Notes: a model not told the origin generated them from the letters alone. A stretch of 64,000 nucleotides of DNA from Chitinophagaceae bacterium DXS (GCA_030345135.1 CP128386.1:3435677-3499676), one strand, 5' to 3'. Positions 18,347 to 27,809 are shown, counted from the stretch's first letter. Program-made: numbers and translations.

Positions 18347-19471
18347 TTAATAATCGCGTCTATTAATCTTACTATCAAATATACTGTAGTAGGGAACATA
18401 TAAGTCCTTATAGCCTGCAAAGCCATAGTAAAACTTAGAAAAAGCGTATAGTATTAAAAAAAAATATATTATAGGTATACTTATTCTCTTGTGCAAATAT
18501 CCAACTACCATCAGTAACAATAATATTTCATAAAAAGCAAAATATGTAATTACTCTTTGCAACGCAACGAAGCCTGCAGTCAAGAAGAAAAGAATGGTTC
18601 CAAGTACCACTAGATTCAAATAGCCATTAAATTCAACCTTTTTTTCACGTTCTATATTGGCCCGAACCCACAGAAATAGCGGTAACAACAACCCCCTTTT
18701 AAAAACTCCCAGAATCAGGATGGTAGTCTTACTAACATTCGATCCGAATGTACTTTCTTTTCCTTTTTCAAGATATTCGTTGAGTCTGTTTGCAATAAAT
18801 TCATTGAATCCAAGTCGGGGCGCTAAGAATTTAAATACGACGGTGTCGAGTCCCATTGCCATATATAAAATGCTCAACAATACGGCAATAACGATAACAG
18901 TAGTAGGGATTTTCCATGAATAAACAAAATAGGCTATTATAAATAAAACGGCAGAGGAGTGAAATAATGATGCACCCGCAATAATCAAGGAAAATGGAAT
19001 AAATTTCCTTTTAACAATATATGTCGTGCTCACTAATGTAAGCGAGATTGCGATTGATTGACGGACAAAAAAAACATCACAGAAAAAATAAGCATAGTAT
19101 AAAAAAAGCGCCAAAAAGAAGTATTTCGTATTATTTTTCAGGTATGCGCTTTTTGTCAATATTATAAAAAGGCCGGATACCAAAAGAAATACCGTGTAAC
19201 TATCGGTAATCTTCCTTGCCAAAAAGTTGAAATATCGAAATCCAATCTCAAAAGTTGTTTCGTTTTCAACTGCATTTTCGCTGCCGCTCCTGTTAAACAA
19301 CGAGTAATAATTATTCCAGTCAGTTCCAGTCTCCCAACGGATACCTCCCAAAAAGACAAAGGATAGAACAAGTAAGTAAAAGAGAAAACTTTTGATACTT
19401 TGTCCGTCCTTTACAAAGTCCAGAACTAAAAAGCATATAAGAAAAAGAAAAATGCCTATGTAAAATAGCAT
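18347..19471 (-). CDS. EpsG-family polysaccharide polymerase (Wzy-like)
   Basis: Polytopic membrane protein, 374 residues, with about ten hydrophobic segments. Seen: the EpsG hallmark GGIRWETGTDWNNYYSLF after two membrane segments, then FFVRQSIAISLTL and a LFHSSAVLFII segment. EpsG proteins polymerise repeat units of exopolysaccharides at the periplasmic face. Its ATG overlaps the TAA of the WbsX-like gene by one base, so the two are translationally coupled. This is the only polymerase candidate in the locus. Confidence 0.88.
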   Translation of the reverse strand: MLFYIGIFLFLICFLVLDFVKDGQSIKSFLFYLLVLSFVFLGGIRWETGTDWNNYYSLFNRSGSENAVENETTFEIGFRYFNFLARKITDSYTVFLLVSGLFIILTKSAYLKNNTKYFFLALFLYYAYFFCDVFFVRQSIAISLTLVSTTYIVKRKFIPFSLIIAGASLFHSSAVLFIIAYFVYSWKIPTTVIVIAVLLSILYMAMGLDTVVFKFLAPRLGFNEFIANRLNEYLEKGKESTFGSNVSKTTILILGVFKRGLLLPLFLWVRANIEREKKVEFNGYLNLVVLGTILFFLTAGFVALQRVITYFAFYEILLLLMVVGYLHKRISIPIIYFFLILYAFSKFYYGFAGYKDLYVPYYSIFDSKINRRDY

Positions 19472-20562
19472 TACCTATTGTTAAATTCGTTTACATTTTG
19501 CTTTAACACTTCAAGGTATTGATGTCCGAATTTGAGATCAGGCTCAAGATAATTACCCTCGCCCCATTCATTCCAGGATTTTATAAAGGCGATTCTCAGC
19601 TCCTCTGGCTTTTGCTTAATTTTTGAGAAGACATCATTAACATGCTTGCCAAAAAGCTCCGGACTTGAATTGTGCATCACCAGCCCCTCCCTTCCACTTC
19701 TGGGTGAATGATCCCAGTTCGGGATGATAGTTGGTATACATTTGCTGTTAAAGTCTTCAGCGCCTGTGAAATATGCCGCCATAGCCTCATAATTATATAC
19801 CAACGGCACTTTTCTGAAAAAACGATTTATTTTATCTGTGACCTTTTTTCCTGGAGACCTGTGGTATTTTAGAAAATCAGTCATTCTTACAATGTTGACT
19901 GCATCAAACGATAAATTTAAAATGTCTTGCCATTGGGCGTAATGGTTCGTTTGCCCAATAAAATATATACCCTTTAATCCGTTTTCAATGGCTAAGTCCT
20001 GCCAAAGCGAAATAAATCTTTTAACATCGGGAAGCTCGAACGGGCGATATATCAAAAATACCGGCTTACCTTGAGTGGTAATATACCTTTTATCCTTAAA
20101 GGCAGGTAAAACCGCATAAAAATGTTGCTTGTAATCCTCTTCTCCAGGATACTGTTGCTCGATTAATACATTCCTATTTTTTAATCCATGATTAAATCCT
20201 TTCCAGGATTCATTGGCCCACGCCAAACAAAATGGGAAGTCGGGTTTTCCTGACGCCAACACCTCTTCAAATGGCAGTTGAAGTAAACGCTTTCCATTTC
20301 CGAACCAGTAGTGCCAATAGCAGAATCCTTCTATGCCTGCTGCCTGTGCCATTCTAGCTTGTTGTTCTCTTACTTCCGGAATACGGAGATCATAGTATCC
20401 CAAATCCGCTGGCACTCTGGGCTGATAATGCCCTTTAAACAAAGTTTTGGCTTTACCAACATTAGTCCATTCGGTAAACCCTTTCCCCCACCATTGATCA
20501 TTCTCTGGAATTGGATGAAACTGCGGTAAGTAAAACGCGAACAATCGAACTTTTGATGACAT
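19471..20562 (-). CDS. WbsX / GH99-like glycan biosynthesis protein
   Basis: Member of the WbsX family (glycoside hydrolase 99-like) common in O-antigen and exopolysaccharide loci, 363 residues. Seen: the N-terminal FAFYLPQFHPIPENDQWWG signature, GFTEWTNVGKAK, GHYQPRVPADLGYYD, GFCYWHYWFGNGKRLL and a C-terminal FIKSWNEWGEGNYLEPD. No signal peptide is visible, so it acts in the cytoplasm if functional there. Its biochemical role in such loci is not settled. It has a one-base overlap with the polymerase gene. Confidence 0.9.
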   Translation of the reverse strand: MSSKVRLFAFYLPQFHPIPENDQWWGKGFTEWTNVGKAKTLFKGHYQPRVPADLGYYDLRIPEVREQQARMAQAAGIEGFCYWHYWFGNGKRLLQLPFEEVLASGKPDFPFCLAWANESWKGFNHGLKNRNVLIEQQYPGEEDYKQHFYAVLPAFKDKRYITTQGKPVFLIYRPFELPDVKRFISLWQDLAIENGLKGIYFIGQTNHYAQWQDILNLSFDAVNIVRMTDFLKYHRSPGKKVTDKINRFFRKVPLVYNYEAMAAYFTGAEDFNSKCIPTIIPNWDHSPRSGREGLVMHNSSPELFGKHVNDVFSKIKQKPEELRIAFIKSWNEWGEGNYLEPDLKFGHQYLEVLKQNVNEFNNR

Positions 20563-20564
20563 TC

Positions 20565-22118
20565 TTATATTTTAGTGCTTTTGGTTAATCTATAATAGGT
20601 TGCAACGCCAAACTCCTTTATAATAGGATCAGACAAGAAGTAAACAAAAAATCCGAAAAACAGCACACACACATAAGCTGCGACTGTTACAAACAAAGCG
20701 TAAAAACCTTTTTCTAGCGGTAAAACTTTAACGATAACATTTCCAACCAGGACTATTGAAAATAGAGCTAACAGAAATGGTTTGATGTATTTAGAAAAAA
20801 ACACACGTGCAGATATCTCAAGTTGTTTTAATGAAATGAAAAAAAGCAGTGTCCCATTTACTAAAATTGCGAGTGTTTTAAAAAGTGCATAAGCAACAAT
20901 GCCCCATTTATGCTGGGTCAATAACACTCCCGTAAGAAAAAAAACAGGCAAAACAGCAGCTGTAATGTATAATTTTTTTAATTCCTCCTTAGCAGTAAGC
21001 ATAGCACTTGCAGGATAAGTGATATACGACAGAAAATAACTGCATAGAAGTAATTGTACCACTTTTATTGAAGGCTCATATTTAAACCCGACCCAAGACA
21101 CAATGATAGGCTCCGCAAAGATTTGAAGGCAGACTACAGGAAGTATGACAATGCTTAGTCCTATTTTAAGCAAAGTGTGATAAAGGCTCATTAGACCTTG
21201 CTCATTTTTTTCTCCAACCAAGTGATTAAACCTTACTAAAAAAGGGTAGTAAAAAGTTCCAAATAGATCTCTAAAAAATGAAAGTATAGTGAATCCAAGG
21301 GCGTAATAAGCGACAGATTCTTTCCCCAAAAAAAAACCGATGTATACCAAATCCAGCTCGTAAAAAACTATCCAAGCCAATGCCAAGAACAATGAATTTA
21401 TTGCAAGTTTTGATGTTTTTTGATACATTTCACTTGAGAATCTGATATTGTTTAACAGTTTCAGAAAGTCATATGCATATCTTCTTATGGCAATCTTTAT
21501 TATTACGAATATTGATACTAATGATAATAAATTATAAAATAAAAAATATTCTTCTATTAGGTATTTACCATTTGCAAAAAAATAAAACACTGAAATTACA
21601 CGCAATATGGACACGCAAATGTTTACCCTTTGCGTATAGTGATCTTCGAGCCGAACCGAAAAAATAATCTGAAGAATTCTTTGAATAATAAGTACTGGTG
21701 AAAAAATTGCAAGTGTGAATAACAATTTGTGAGCTAGTGCCCATTCTGCTGTATTCAATGCAAGATCTCGTATAATCATGTTAGGATTATACGATAACCA
21801 CAACAGACTCAAAAAAAGTGGCACAATAAAAGCCAATAAAATAAAGCTCGAAAACCCTGTAACCTTGATCTCCGATTCAATATCATTTCGGGCGAAATAC
21901 TCTGATGAATATTTTTGTGCGGCATTTATAAATCCAAGATCGGCATACTGAAAAAAGATATTAAGGGAAATACAAAACGTAAAAATTCCAAATAATGAGG
22001 GATTAGCAGCTAGCCTTGGAGTAGCGATAGCCAGAGACGCAAAGCTTGCAAAATAACCGGTCCCCTTCCACAGGTATATATTAAAATAATTTTTTGTATA
22101 GCGAACTGGTTTACTCAT
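20565..22118 (-). CDS. polysaccharide flippase (Wzx-like, MATE/MOP superfamily)
   Basis: Integral membrane protein of 517 residues with 12-14 hydrophobic segments, expected to flip the undecaprenyl-linked repeat unit across the inner membrane. Seen: an N-terminal YLWKGTGYFASFASLAIATP segment, long alternating membrane helices, an SVAYYALGFTILSFFRDLFG segment and a basic loop after helix six. The ATG at 22118 follows the TAG of the upstream gene by one base; an in-frame TTG at 22127 is rejected. It works with the adjacent EpsG-type polymerase and the Wzz- and Wza-like proteins. Confidence 0.88.
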   Translation of the reverse strand: MSKPVRYTKNYFNIYLWKGTGYFASFASLAIATPRLAANPSLFGIFTFCISLNIFFQYADLGFINAAQKYSSEYFARNDIESEIKVTGFSSFILLAFIVPLFLSLLWLSYNPNMIIRDLALNTAEWALAHKLLFTLAIFSPVLIIQRILQIIFSVRLEDHYTQRVNICVSILRVISVFYFFANGKYLIEEYFLFYNLLSLVSIFVIIKIAIRRYAYDFLKLLNNIRFSSEMYQKTSKLAINSLFLALAWIVFYELDLVYIGFFLGKESVAYYALGFTILSFFRDLFGTFYYPFLVRFNHLVGEKNEQGLMSLYHTLLKIGLSIVILPVVCLQIFAEPIIVSWVGFKYEPSIKVVQLLLCSYFLSYITYPASAMLTAKEELKKLYITAAVLPVFFLTGVLLTQHKWGIVAYALFKTLAILVNGTLLFFISLKQLEISARVFFSKYIKPFLLALFSIVLVGNVIVKVLPLEKGFYALFVTVAAYVCVLFFGFFVYFLSDPIIKEFGVATYYRLTKSTKI

Positions 22119-22119
22119 C

Positions 22120-23403
22120 CTAGCCAATTAACGATTTAACAAATGAAAGATTTAATGGACTGAGATAATCTTCTAGGAAGGCAGGATTATTTCTTTCTTT
22201 TTGTTGCAACATGTGCCGGAGGTCCGTTTCGTTTCTTGCTACAGGTATATTTTTATCTGAACCATCGAACGGCCTGGCGATTGGACCGCCAGCTAAGTCA
22301 AGCTTATCCAGATTGGGTTCGTAGACTAAGTAGTTAGTGCCAAACAATTGCGCTTCCAGAAGTAATGTGGATCCCGGCCCTATGACCAATGACGATCGCT
22401 TTAATGAGTCTGGAAGTGGGTCAATGTCAAGGACAAAAAAATCTGACCCTAGCAAACTTTCAAACCATAAAGCGTTCATAGTAGGATGGGGCCGAACACG
22501 AACTTTTTTGACACCCAATGATACTAAAACATTCTTTATTTGTAACAGATAAAGAATTAAGTTTCCTCTATCCGTAAGGACAGGCGAATAAGTATGCTGA
22601 TGTAATGATGCAGACTTGCAAACAACTAAGATATCGTCAAAAGCAAATTTGCATTGCAAGGAACGCTTATAATTTGTGTAGGACGGGTGCCCAGACACGT
22701 ATATTTTTTTAGCATCAACGCCAGCCTCAATATAGTTTTCACGGATTTTATCGCCCCAGACCAGTAAATAATCAGTTCGACTTTCGTCCTCTGGAAGGTA
22801 AACTCCCGGCATTCCATGTGACAAGACGAATGATGGCCGACCTAGCCTTTTGAAAACGTTTATTGCAATCTTCGAATAAAACAACTGATTTGTGAAAAGG
22901 AATAAGCTTTTAAGTTTTTTTTCCTTGATAAAAGCAAAAGTATCTTCCTCGAAATTTTGAATCGCTTTACTAAATGACTCAGAAAGTAGCTTATTAAAAT
23001 TTGCAGTTTTGAACTGTTTATTTAAGCGCCACACATGTTTGGTTAAATCTAAATTCCCAATAACATTTTTTCCAACTGGAGTCCATATTGGTGAGTAAGC
23101 ATTATATCCTTCGCTTTTCAATTCCTCGCTGAAATTTTTAAAATAAACAAGAGATAAAACATTTGCACCACCTAATTTATCAAAGTTCACATTCTTGAAA
23201 AAGACTGAATAGTATGTATAAAGTTTATACAACATTTTGTGCAAATCAATTGTACTTGGTTTTCGTCCCTCTTTTGGATTCTTAAAATGGTCTCCATAGC
23301 TATAAATGAAGTGGTCAAGTTCAATTTTGAGTAAATCCACCCTGCGATTATATTCGCTGTCATGCTGTCGTATGTACTCCAATAAATACGCCTTTGTCTT
23401 CAT
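22120..23403 (-). CDS. putative GT-B surface-glycan transferase with RPHP motif
   Basis: A 427-residue soluble protein. Seen: a helical N terminus, then LFLFTNQLFYSKIAINVFKR, the VLSHGMPGVYLPEDES segment, LLVWGDKIRENYIEAG, KIYVSGHPSYTNY, the RVRPHPTMNAL motif, and VIGPGSTLLLEAQLFG near the C terminus. The pattern (SHG, GHP, RPHP, GPGSTLLLEA) resembles GT-B enzymes of capsule and CDP-glycerol or polysialic acid type. Bacterial sialyltransferases use an HP motif to bind CMP. As CMP-pseudaminic acid is made by this locus, it is a candidate transferase for that sugar; this is inference. Confidence 0.6.
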   Translation of the reverse strand: MKTKAYLLEYIRQHDSEYNRRVDLLKIELDHFIYSYGDHFKNPKEGRKPSTIDLHKMLYKLYTYYSVFFKNVNFDKLGGANVLSLVYFKNFSEELKSEGYNAYSPIWTPVGKNVIGNLDLTKHVWRLNKQFKTANFNKLLSESFSKAIQNFEEDTFAFIKEKKLKSLFLFTNQLFYSKIAINVFKRLGRPSFVLSHGMPGVYLPEDESRTDYLLVWGDKIRENYIEAGVDAKKIYVSGHPSYTNYKRSLQCKFAFDDILVVCKSASLHQHTYSPVLTDRGNLILYLLQIKNVLVSLGVKKVRVRPHPTMNALWFESLLGSDFFVLDIDPLPDSLKRSSLVIGPGSTLLLEAQLFGTNYLVYEPNLDKLDLAGGPIARPFDGSDKNIPVARNETDLRHMLQQKERNNPAFLEDYLSPLNLSFVKSLIG

Positions 23404-23410
23404 TAAGAAA

Positions 23411-24421
23411 CTACTTTAATTTATAAGCGCTAAGATAGATGGCCCTAAAATTTGATTCATCAGCAGAATAATAGGAGATATACAGCGAATCGTTGTAAAA
23501 TGCCAGCCCTGGATATCCCGTATCATAGCCCGAGGGTAAATTTGTGATCTTTTCAAGAGCTCTATTTGAAGTATTCAACTTAAAAATCGCAACCTTGATG
23601 TCACTAGGCGGATAAATTCGGCCAGCGACAAAAATTCCATGAGGCGTATTGATCATGCTGGGCGACTGAAGAATCATGTTAAGATTAAACCATTCAATTT
23701 TTCTAACTGCCTGATCACTTATTCCAAGCCACGAATTTTTATCTCCGCAATCTCTTCTGGCAATGACGTAAATTGTAGAGTCTTGGAAAGTCATGGCGGT
23801 TTCTGAAGGACACCCATCATCTATTATATTGGCGCGCTGAAGCTTGAAGTTAGGAAAACTGCCGGCATCGCTTAAATAATATGAAATTTTAGTCCCAGCG
23901 TTCCCATTTCCCGAATATGCGAAAGAATACATTTCCTTTAAATTGTTATTAATGCGCCAAAGCCAATCATCCTTAACTTGCATATTAATCGGATTTCCCC
24001 ATATAAGGTCGCTTGTGTTCAATACCCAGACAATATTCTGCAAGCTGTTTGGCTTGTGAATAGCCCCTGCATAAATACATAACTCATGTTTAAAGTTGAT
24101 AACAAACTTTGGATCTCTCAAATCATTTTCAGGAATCTGAAGTACACTCAAAGACCGCCAGTTTCTGGCATTATCAGATACCAAAACCCTTATCGTTCCA
24201 TTTGTTCCAACATGACTATCCGCTTCACGAAAAACGCAATACCATAAATTATTATATCTAATCAAATCAGTAAAAGCCGAATAATTGTTATTCGACCAAA
24301 TTTTCCCAAAATTGGTAAGACCAGAAGGGAACGTATCCTTATTACAAGATAAAAGCATTAAAAAAGTACCAAAAACAAACCAAAAAGCATCGACTGGAAA
24401 TAATCCATGTTTTTTTGTCAT
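23411..24421 (-). CDS. putative sialidase-fold (six-bladed beta-propeller) lipoprotein
   Basis: Surface or periplasmic lipoprotein of 336 residues. Seen: lipobox LLSC (Cys26), then LWYCVFREADSHVGTNGTIR, a degenerate Asp-box (LVSDNARNW), ENDLRDPKFVI and later repeating strands ending GYPGLAFYNDSLYISYY. This layout recalls BNR/sialidase-like propellers. The complete Arg triad and Tyr/Glu pair of sialidases cannot be confirmed by eye, so it may bind rather than cut. It sits directly after pseI, which suggests a role with the nonulosonic acid glycan. Confidence 0.6.
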   Translation of the reverse strand: MTKKHGLFPVDAFWFVFGTFLMLLSCNKDTFPSGLTNFGKIWSNNNYSAFTDLIRYNNLWYCVFREADSHVGTNGTIRVLVSDNARNWRSLSVLQIPENDLRDPKFVINFKHELCIYAGAIHKPNSLQNIVWVLNTSDLIWGNPINMQVKDDWLWRINNNLKEMYSFAYSGNGNAGTKISYYLSDAGSFPNFKLQRANIIDDGCPSETAMTFQDSTIYVIARRDCGDKNSWLGISDQAVRKIEWFNLNMILQSPSMINTPHGIFVAGRIYPPSDIKVAIFKLNTSNRALEKITNLPSGYDTGYPGLAFYNDSLYISYYSADESNFRAIYLSAYKLK

Positions 24422-24476
24422 TCGTTAAACTGCTTGAAAATTAATTGTCTGTAGAGAACTTTAGCGCGGCAATATT

Positions 24477-25520
24477 TTATAGGACATCCCGAAATTTAAC
24501 GGGTGTTCCTTTTTTAAGATCAGAAGAGGCACAGCTCAGTAACAATTGTTCGTAATATCTTGGATGCAATCCGTCGCCAGGACGAATAATTCTTATATTT
24601 TTCTCACTAAACTTTTCGCCTGCTGCAATATCCTCTACAACATAGATCGATCTTTTATATTCAACGCTTTTTCGTTCCGCTTCCTGGATCCCATACTGGA
24701 CCTCCCCCAATGAAAGCCATGCTCTCTCTGTTTCTTCAACAAGGGTTTTAAATTCATGTGGCTCCAAAGAAAAAGCACTATCGACTCCCCCTTCTGCGCG
24801 ACTTAAACAAAAATGTTTTTCAATAATCGTTGCTCCTAAACTAACTGCCGCAACAGACGCTCCCACTCCCATCGTGTGATCAGAAAGACCTATTTCACAT
24901 TTGAACATTTCACGCATATGTGGAATAGTTTTAACGTTTGTGTTGGCTGGTGACGCAGGATAATTACTCGTACATTTTAACAACGCTAAATCACGGCACC
25001 CATTGTCTCGCAAAACTGTCACAGACTCATCAATACCACCAAGGGTCGATACCCCAGTTGACATGATCACAGGCTTTCCCGTTTTAGCTATTTTTTTCAA
25101 CAGAGGATGATGGTTGTTTTCGAATGAAGCAATTTTATGACAAGGAGCCCCCAATTTTTCTAATAAGTCAACAGCAAAATCATCGAATGGAGTCGAAAAG
25201 CAAATTAACCCCAGCTCGGCAGCATATGAAAATATTGCTTCGTGCCATTCATATGGTGTCATAGCCTCAGAATACAAATCATACAAATTTCTACCTGTCC
25301 ATAGAGAGTTTTTGTCTTGGATGTCAAACAACCCGCCGTGCTGATTTATTGTAATAGAGTCAGGAGTATATGTCTGTAATTTTATTGCATCTGCTTTTGA
25401 ATCTGCGGCTGCCTTTACGATTGATAAAGCTCTGTCAAGGGATTGATTATGATTTCCCGACATTTCTGCAATTATAAAGGGTTTTGCACCTAAACCGACA
25501 CTAATATTTGCTATTTTCAT
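24477..25520 (-). CDS. pseI: pseudaminic acid synthase
   Basis: NeuB-family enzyme that condenses phosphoenolpyruvate with 2,4-diacetamido-2,4,6-trideoxy-L-altrose (or a differently acylated form) to give pseudaminic acid. Seen: the IIAEMSGNHNQSLDRA signature that favours PseI over NeuB and LegI, KLQTYTPD, GLSDHTMG with His215, EKHFCLSR with His236 (the two metal ligands, at the same positions as in NeuB), and a C-terminal SAF domain from about residue 290. The length of 347 is normal. It follows the second KAS III gene with an 11-nt gap. Confidence 0.95.
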   Translation of the reverse strand: MKIANISVGLGAKPFIIAEMSGNHNQSLDRALSIVKAAADSKADAIKLQTYTPDSITINQHGGLFDIQDKNSLWTGRNLYDLYSEAMTPYEWHEAIFSYAAELGLICFSTPFDDFAVDLLEKLGAPCHKIASFENNHHPLLKKIAKTGKPVIMSTGVSTLGGIDESVTVLRDNGCRDLALLKCTSNYPASPANTNVKTIPHMREMFKCEIGLSDHTMGVGASVAAVSLGATIIEKHFCLSRAEGGVDSAFSLEPHEFKTLVEETERAWLSLGEVQYGIQEAERKSVEYKRSIYVVEDIAAGEKFSEKNIRIIRPGDGLHPRYYEQLLLSCASSDLKKGTPVKFRDVL

Positions 25521-25530
25521 TAATCTAGAT

Positions 25531-26535
25531 TTAATTACCTAATACGCACGCGGCCCAAGAATACCCAACACCAAAGCCAGCTAAAACGACCTTACTATTG
25601 CTTGTCATTTTGTTTTGAATCATGGCTTCTTTCAAAGCTATTGGAATTGTTGAGGAAGTTGTGTTGCCGCTCCTTTCTAAATGATAGAAAAACTTACTTG
25701 GTTCAATACCGATCTTTTTGCGTACAAAGTCAAGCATATATTTGTTTGCCTGATGAAAAACAAATAAATCTACTTCGTCCCTGCTAAGCATGTTTTGTTC
25801 TAAAACCCTCTTGATAAGAGGCGGCACGTTGGACGCTGTAAATTTAAAAATTTCAGTTCCGTCCATGTACAAATTGTTGTCATTTCGAACAAACTCATTT
25901 TCATTGTCGTAAATATCAATCCCATCCATTGGTTTGTGCTTGTTCGCACCATTTTTGACAATGAGATTATTTGCCCCCTCTCCATCTGAACCGTATACAC
26001 AATTTCCAATCTTTATTCCTTTTTGTTCGCAGGAAACCAATGTCGCAGTTGCAGCATCTCCAAAGAGTGGGATGCTTGATTTGTCATCTTTATGAAGCAA
26101 TTTTGTAAGCGTGTCAGCGGTAATTAAGAGCACATTTCTTGCAGATCCGGATTGAACAAGTCCCTTGGCCAACCCCAGACAATAGACATAGCCTGAACAG
26201 CCTAGCCCTACATCAAGAGCACCGCAAGATTTTTTTAGCCCCAGTCTATTTTGTAAAATACATGCCGTCGTGGGAAGAAAAAAATCAGGAGTTTGTGTGC
26301 AGAGTAAAACAAAATCAATTAAATCGGGAGCTATTTTATGTTCATTAAATAGCTGAACAGCAGCCATGTAAGCGAGATCGCCCGTCGATTGTTCTCCTGC
26401 AACTCTTCTTTCTCGTATCCCTGTCTTAATAGAAGTCTTTTCAATCTCCCATGTAGGATGATTGCGATTGATTTCTTCATTAGTTAAAACCTGCTCAGGT
26501 AACCAATATGATATGGCACTAATTTGTACATCCAT
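25531..26535 (-). CDS. beta-ketoacyl-ACP synthase III (KAS III), second copy
   Basis: FabH-like condensing enzyme, 334 residues. It has an intact triad; in the numbering from this ATG the residues are Cys113 (LGCSGY), His261 (FHQANKYM) and Asn291 (RSGNTTS). KAS III normally joins an acyl-CoA to malonyl-ACP to give a 3-oxoacyl-ACP. It is clearly paralogous to the copy just upstream (shared AISYWLP, LTNEEIN, RER/YERR and DGxGANNLIVKNG segments). An in-frame TTG at 26553 is rejected because the ATG gives the same N terminus as the paralogue. It lies between the first copy and pseI. Confidence 0.93.
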   Translation of the reverse strand: MDVQISAISYWLPEQVLTNEEINRNHPTWEIEKTSIKTGIRERRVAGEQSTGDLAYMAAVQLFNEHKIAPDLIDFVLLCTQTPDFFLPTTACILQNRLGLKKSCGALDVGLGCSGYVYCLGLAKGLVQSGSARNVLLITADTLTKLLHKDDKSSIPLFGDAATATLVSCEQKGIKIGNCVYGSDGEGANNLIVKNGANKHKPMDGIDIYDNENEFVRNDNNLYMDGTEIFKFTASNVPPLIKRVLEQNMLSRDEVDLFVFHQANKYMLDFVRKKIGIEPSKFFYHLERSGNTTSSTIPIALKEAMIQNKMTSNSKVVLAGFGVGYSWAACVLGN

Positions 26536-26562
26536 TTTAATCAATTTCAACAAATAAAATCT

Positions 26563-27573
26563 TTATTCGAGAATACAACCAGCCCAGGAATACCCTACTC
26601 CAAAACCAGCTAACAGAATTTTGCTCTTATTAGATACTTTCCGCTGCGCGAAAGCCTCCGATAAGCTAATGGGGATTGTTGAAGAAACTGTGTTTCCGCA
26701 AGTTTCCAGGAAGTAAAAAAATTTGCTCTCAGGAATGTGCATCTTTTTCCGGATAAAATCAAGCATGTATTTATTTGCTTGATGAAAGATATACATATCC
26801 ACTTCTTCGTCAGACGTGTTGTTAGCCTTAAGCACACTATCCACGAGTTCCGGAACGTTTTGAGAAGTAAACTTAAATATCTCAGCTCCGTTCATATATA
26901 AATAATCGTCACTACTAAATTGATCATTTTCCAAGCTTGTTGACCTATTCGGAAAAATATGCTTATTTCCAAACCCGCCATTTTTGACTATCAAATTATC
27001 TGCGCCCTTACCATCTGTACCATATACAAAATTACCAATCGAAAGTCCTTCCAGCATTTCGTCTGAAGAAATAAGCGTAGCGGCAGCAGCGTCTCCAAAA
27101 ATTGTTTTATTAGACTTATCGTCCGGGTGAATTAATTTGGAGTATGTTTCAGAGGTCACCAATAGTACGTTTTTTGCTGAACCCGAAGCAATCAATCCCT
27201 TTGCCAGTCCGAGTCCATATACGTACCCTGAACAACCAAGATTAAAATCGAGCGCGCCAACTGAAGTTGACAGGCCTAAACGGTTTTGCAAAACGCACGC
27301 TGAGCTTGGTAGAAAGTAATCGGGACTCTGGGTACAAAGCAAAATAAAGTCGACAACGGACTTATCAATATTATTCTCAGAAAACATTCTTTCTACTGCA
27401 TAGTAAGCCATGTCAACAGTCGAAATATTTTCATTAGCGATCCTTCGTTCGTAAATACCCGTTTTGGATGCAATTTTTTCTACTGACCACTCGGGATGCA
27501 GTTTGTTTATTTCCTCATTGGTCAATTTTTGATCGGGTAGCCAATAGGAAATAGCTACTATTTTCGCATTCAC
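26563..27573 (-). CDS. beta-ketoacyl-ACP synthase III (KAS III), first copy
   Basis: FabH-like condensing enzyme, 336 residues, triad Cys114 (NLGCSGY), His264 (FHQANKYM) and Asn294 (TCGNTVS). It starts at a GTG whose first base is the last base of the ACP stop codon, so it is translationally coupled to the carrier protein that probably holds its substrate or product. No in-frame ATG is available nearby. A second paralogue follows 28 nt downstream. KAS III plus ACP pairs occur in the flagellin glycosylation islands of Pseudomonas, where an N-(3-hydroxybutyryl)-type sugar is made. A similar role here is inferred. Confidence 0.93.
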   Translation of the reverse strand: MNAKIVAISYWLPDQKLTNEEINKLHPEWSVEKIASKTGIYERRIANENISTVDMAYYAVERMFSENNIDKSVVDFILLCTQSPDYFLPSSACVLQNRLGLSTSVGALDFNLGCSGYVYGLGLAKGLIASGSAKNVLLVTSETYSKLIHPDDKSNKTIFGDAAAATLISSDEMLEGLSIGNFVYGTDGKGADNLIVKNGGFGNKHIFPNRSTSLENDQFSSDDYLYMNGAEIFKFTSQNVPELVDSVLKANNTSDEEVDMYIFHQANKYMLDFIRKKMHIPESKFFYFLETCGNTVSSTIPISLSEAFAQRKVSNKSKILLAGFGVGYSWAGCILE

Positions 27574-27809
27574 TATTCAACAATTTTTGAAGATACGTGG
27601 TTGTATATATCTTCCACAGTAACGAATGTTTTAAAGGTTTCCGCGTTAATTCCGACTTTATATTCGTCTTCTATCATGGTGATCACGGCCATCGCAGTCA
27701 AGGAATCCCAAGAGCTAAGCTGTCTGAATTTTGTTTGCCCAGAAATCTTACTCAGGTCATCCTCCATTAATTGCTCATTAAACTTGGGAAGAAAAGATGC
27801 AAAGTCCAT
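27573..27809 (-). CDS. acyl carrier protein
   Basis: A 78-residue four-helix carrier protein. Seen: the phosphopantetheine site WDSLTAM with Ser36, preceded by an acidic helix and followed by helix II (AVITMIEDEYKV). It lacks the exact GADSLD site of housekeeping AcpP, so it is probably a specialised carrier. Its stop codon overlaps the start of the first KAS III gene, and it lies 27 nt after pseH. It would need a 4'-phosphopantetheinyl transferase encoded elsewhere. Confidence 0.93.
   Translation of the reverse strand: MDFASFLPKFNEQLMEDDLSKISGQTKFRQLSSWDSLTAMAVITMIEDEYKVGINAETFKTFVTVEDIYNHVSSKIVE

Noticed and set aside
26536-26553. Six-residue N-terminal extension of the second KAS III from a TTG codon
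   Set aside because: The ATG at 26535 gives the same N terminus as the paralogue and a normal start codon.
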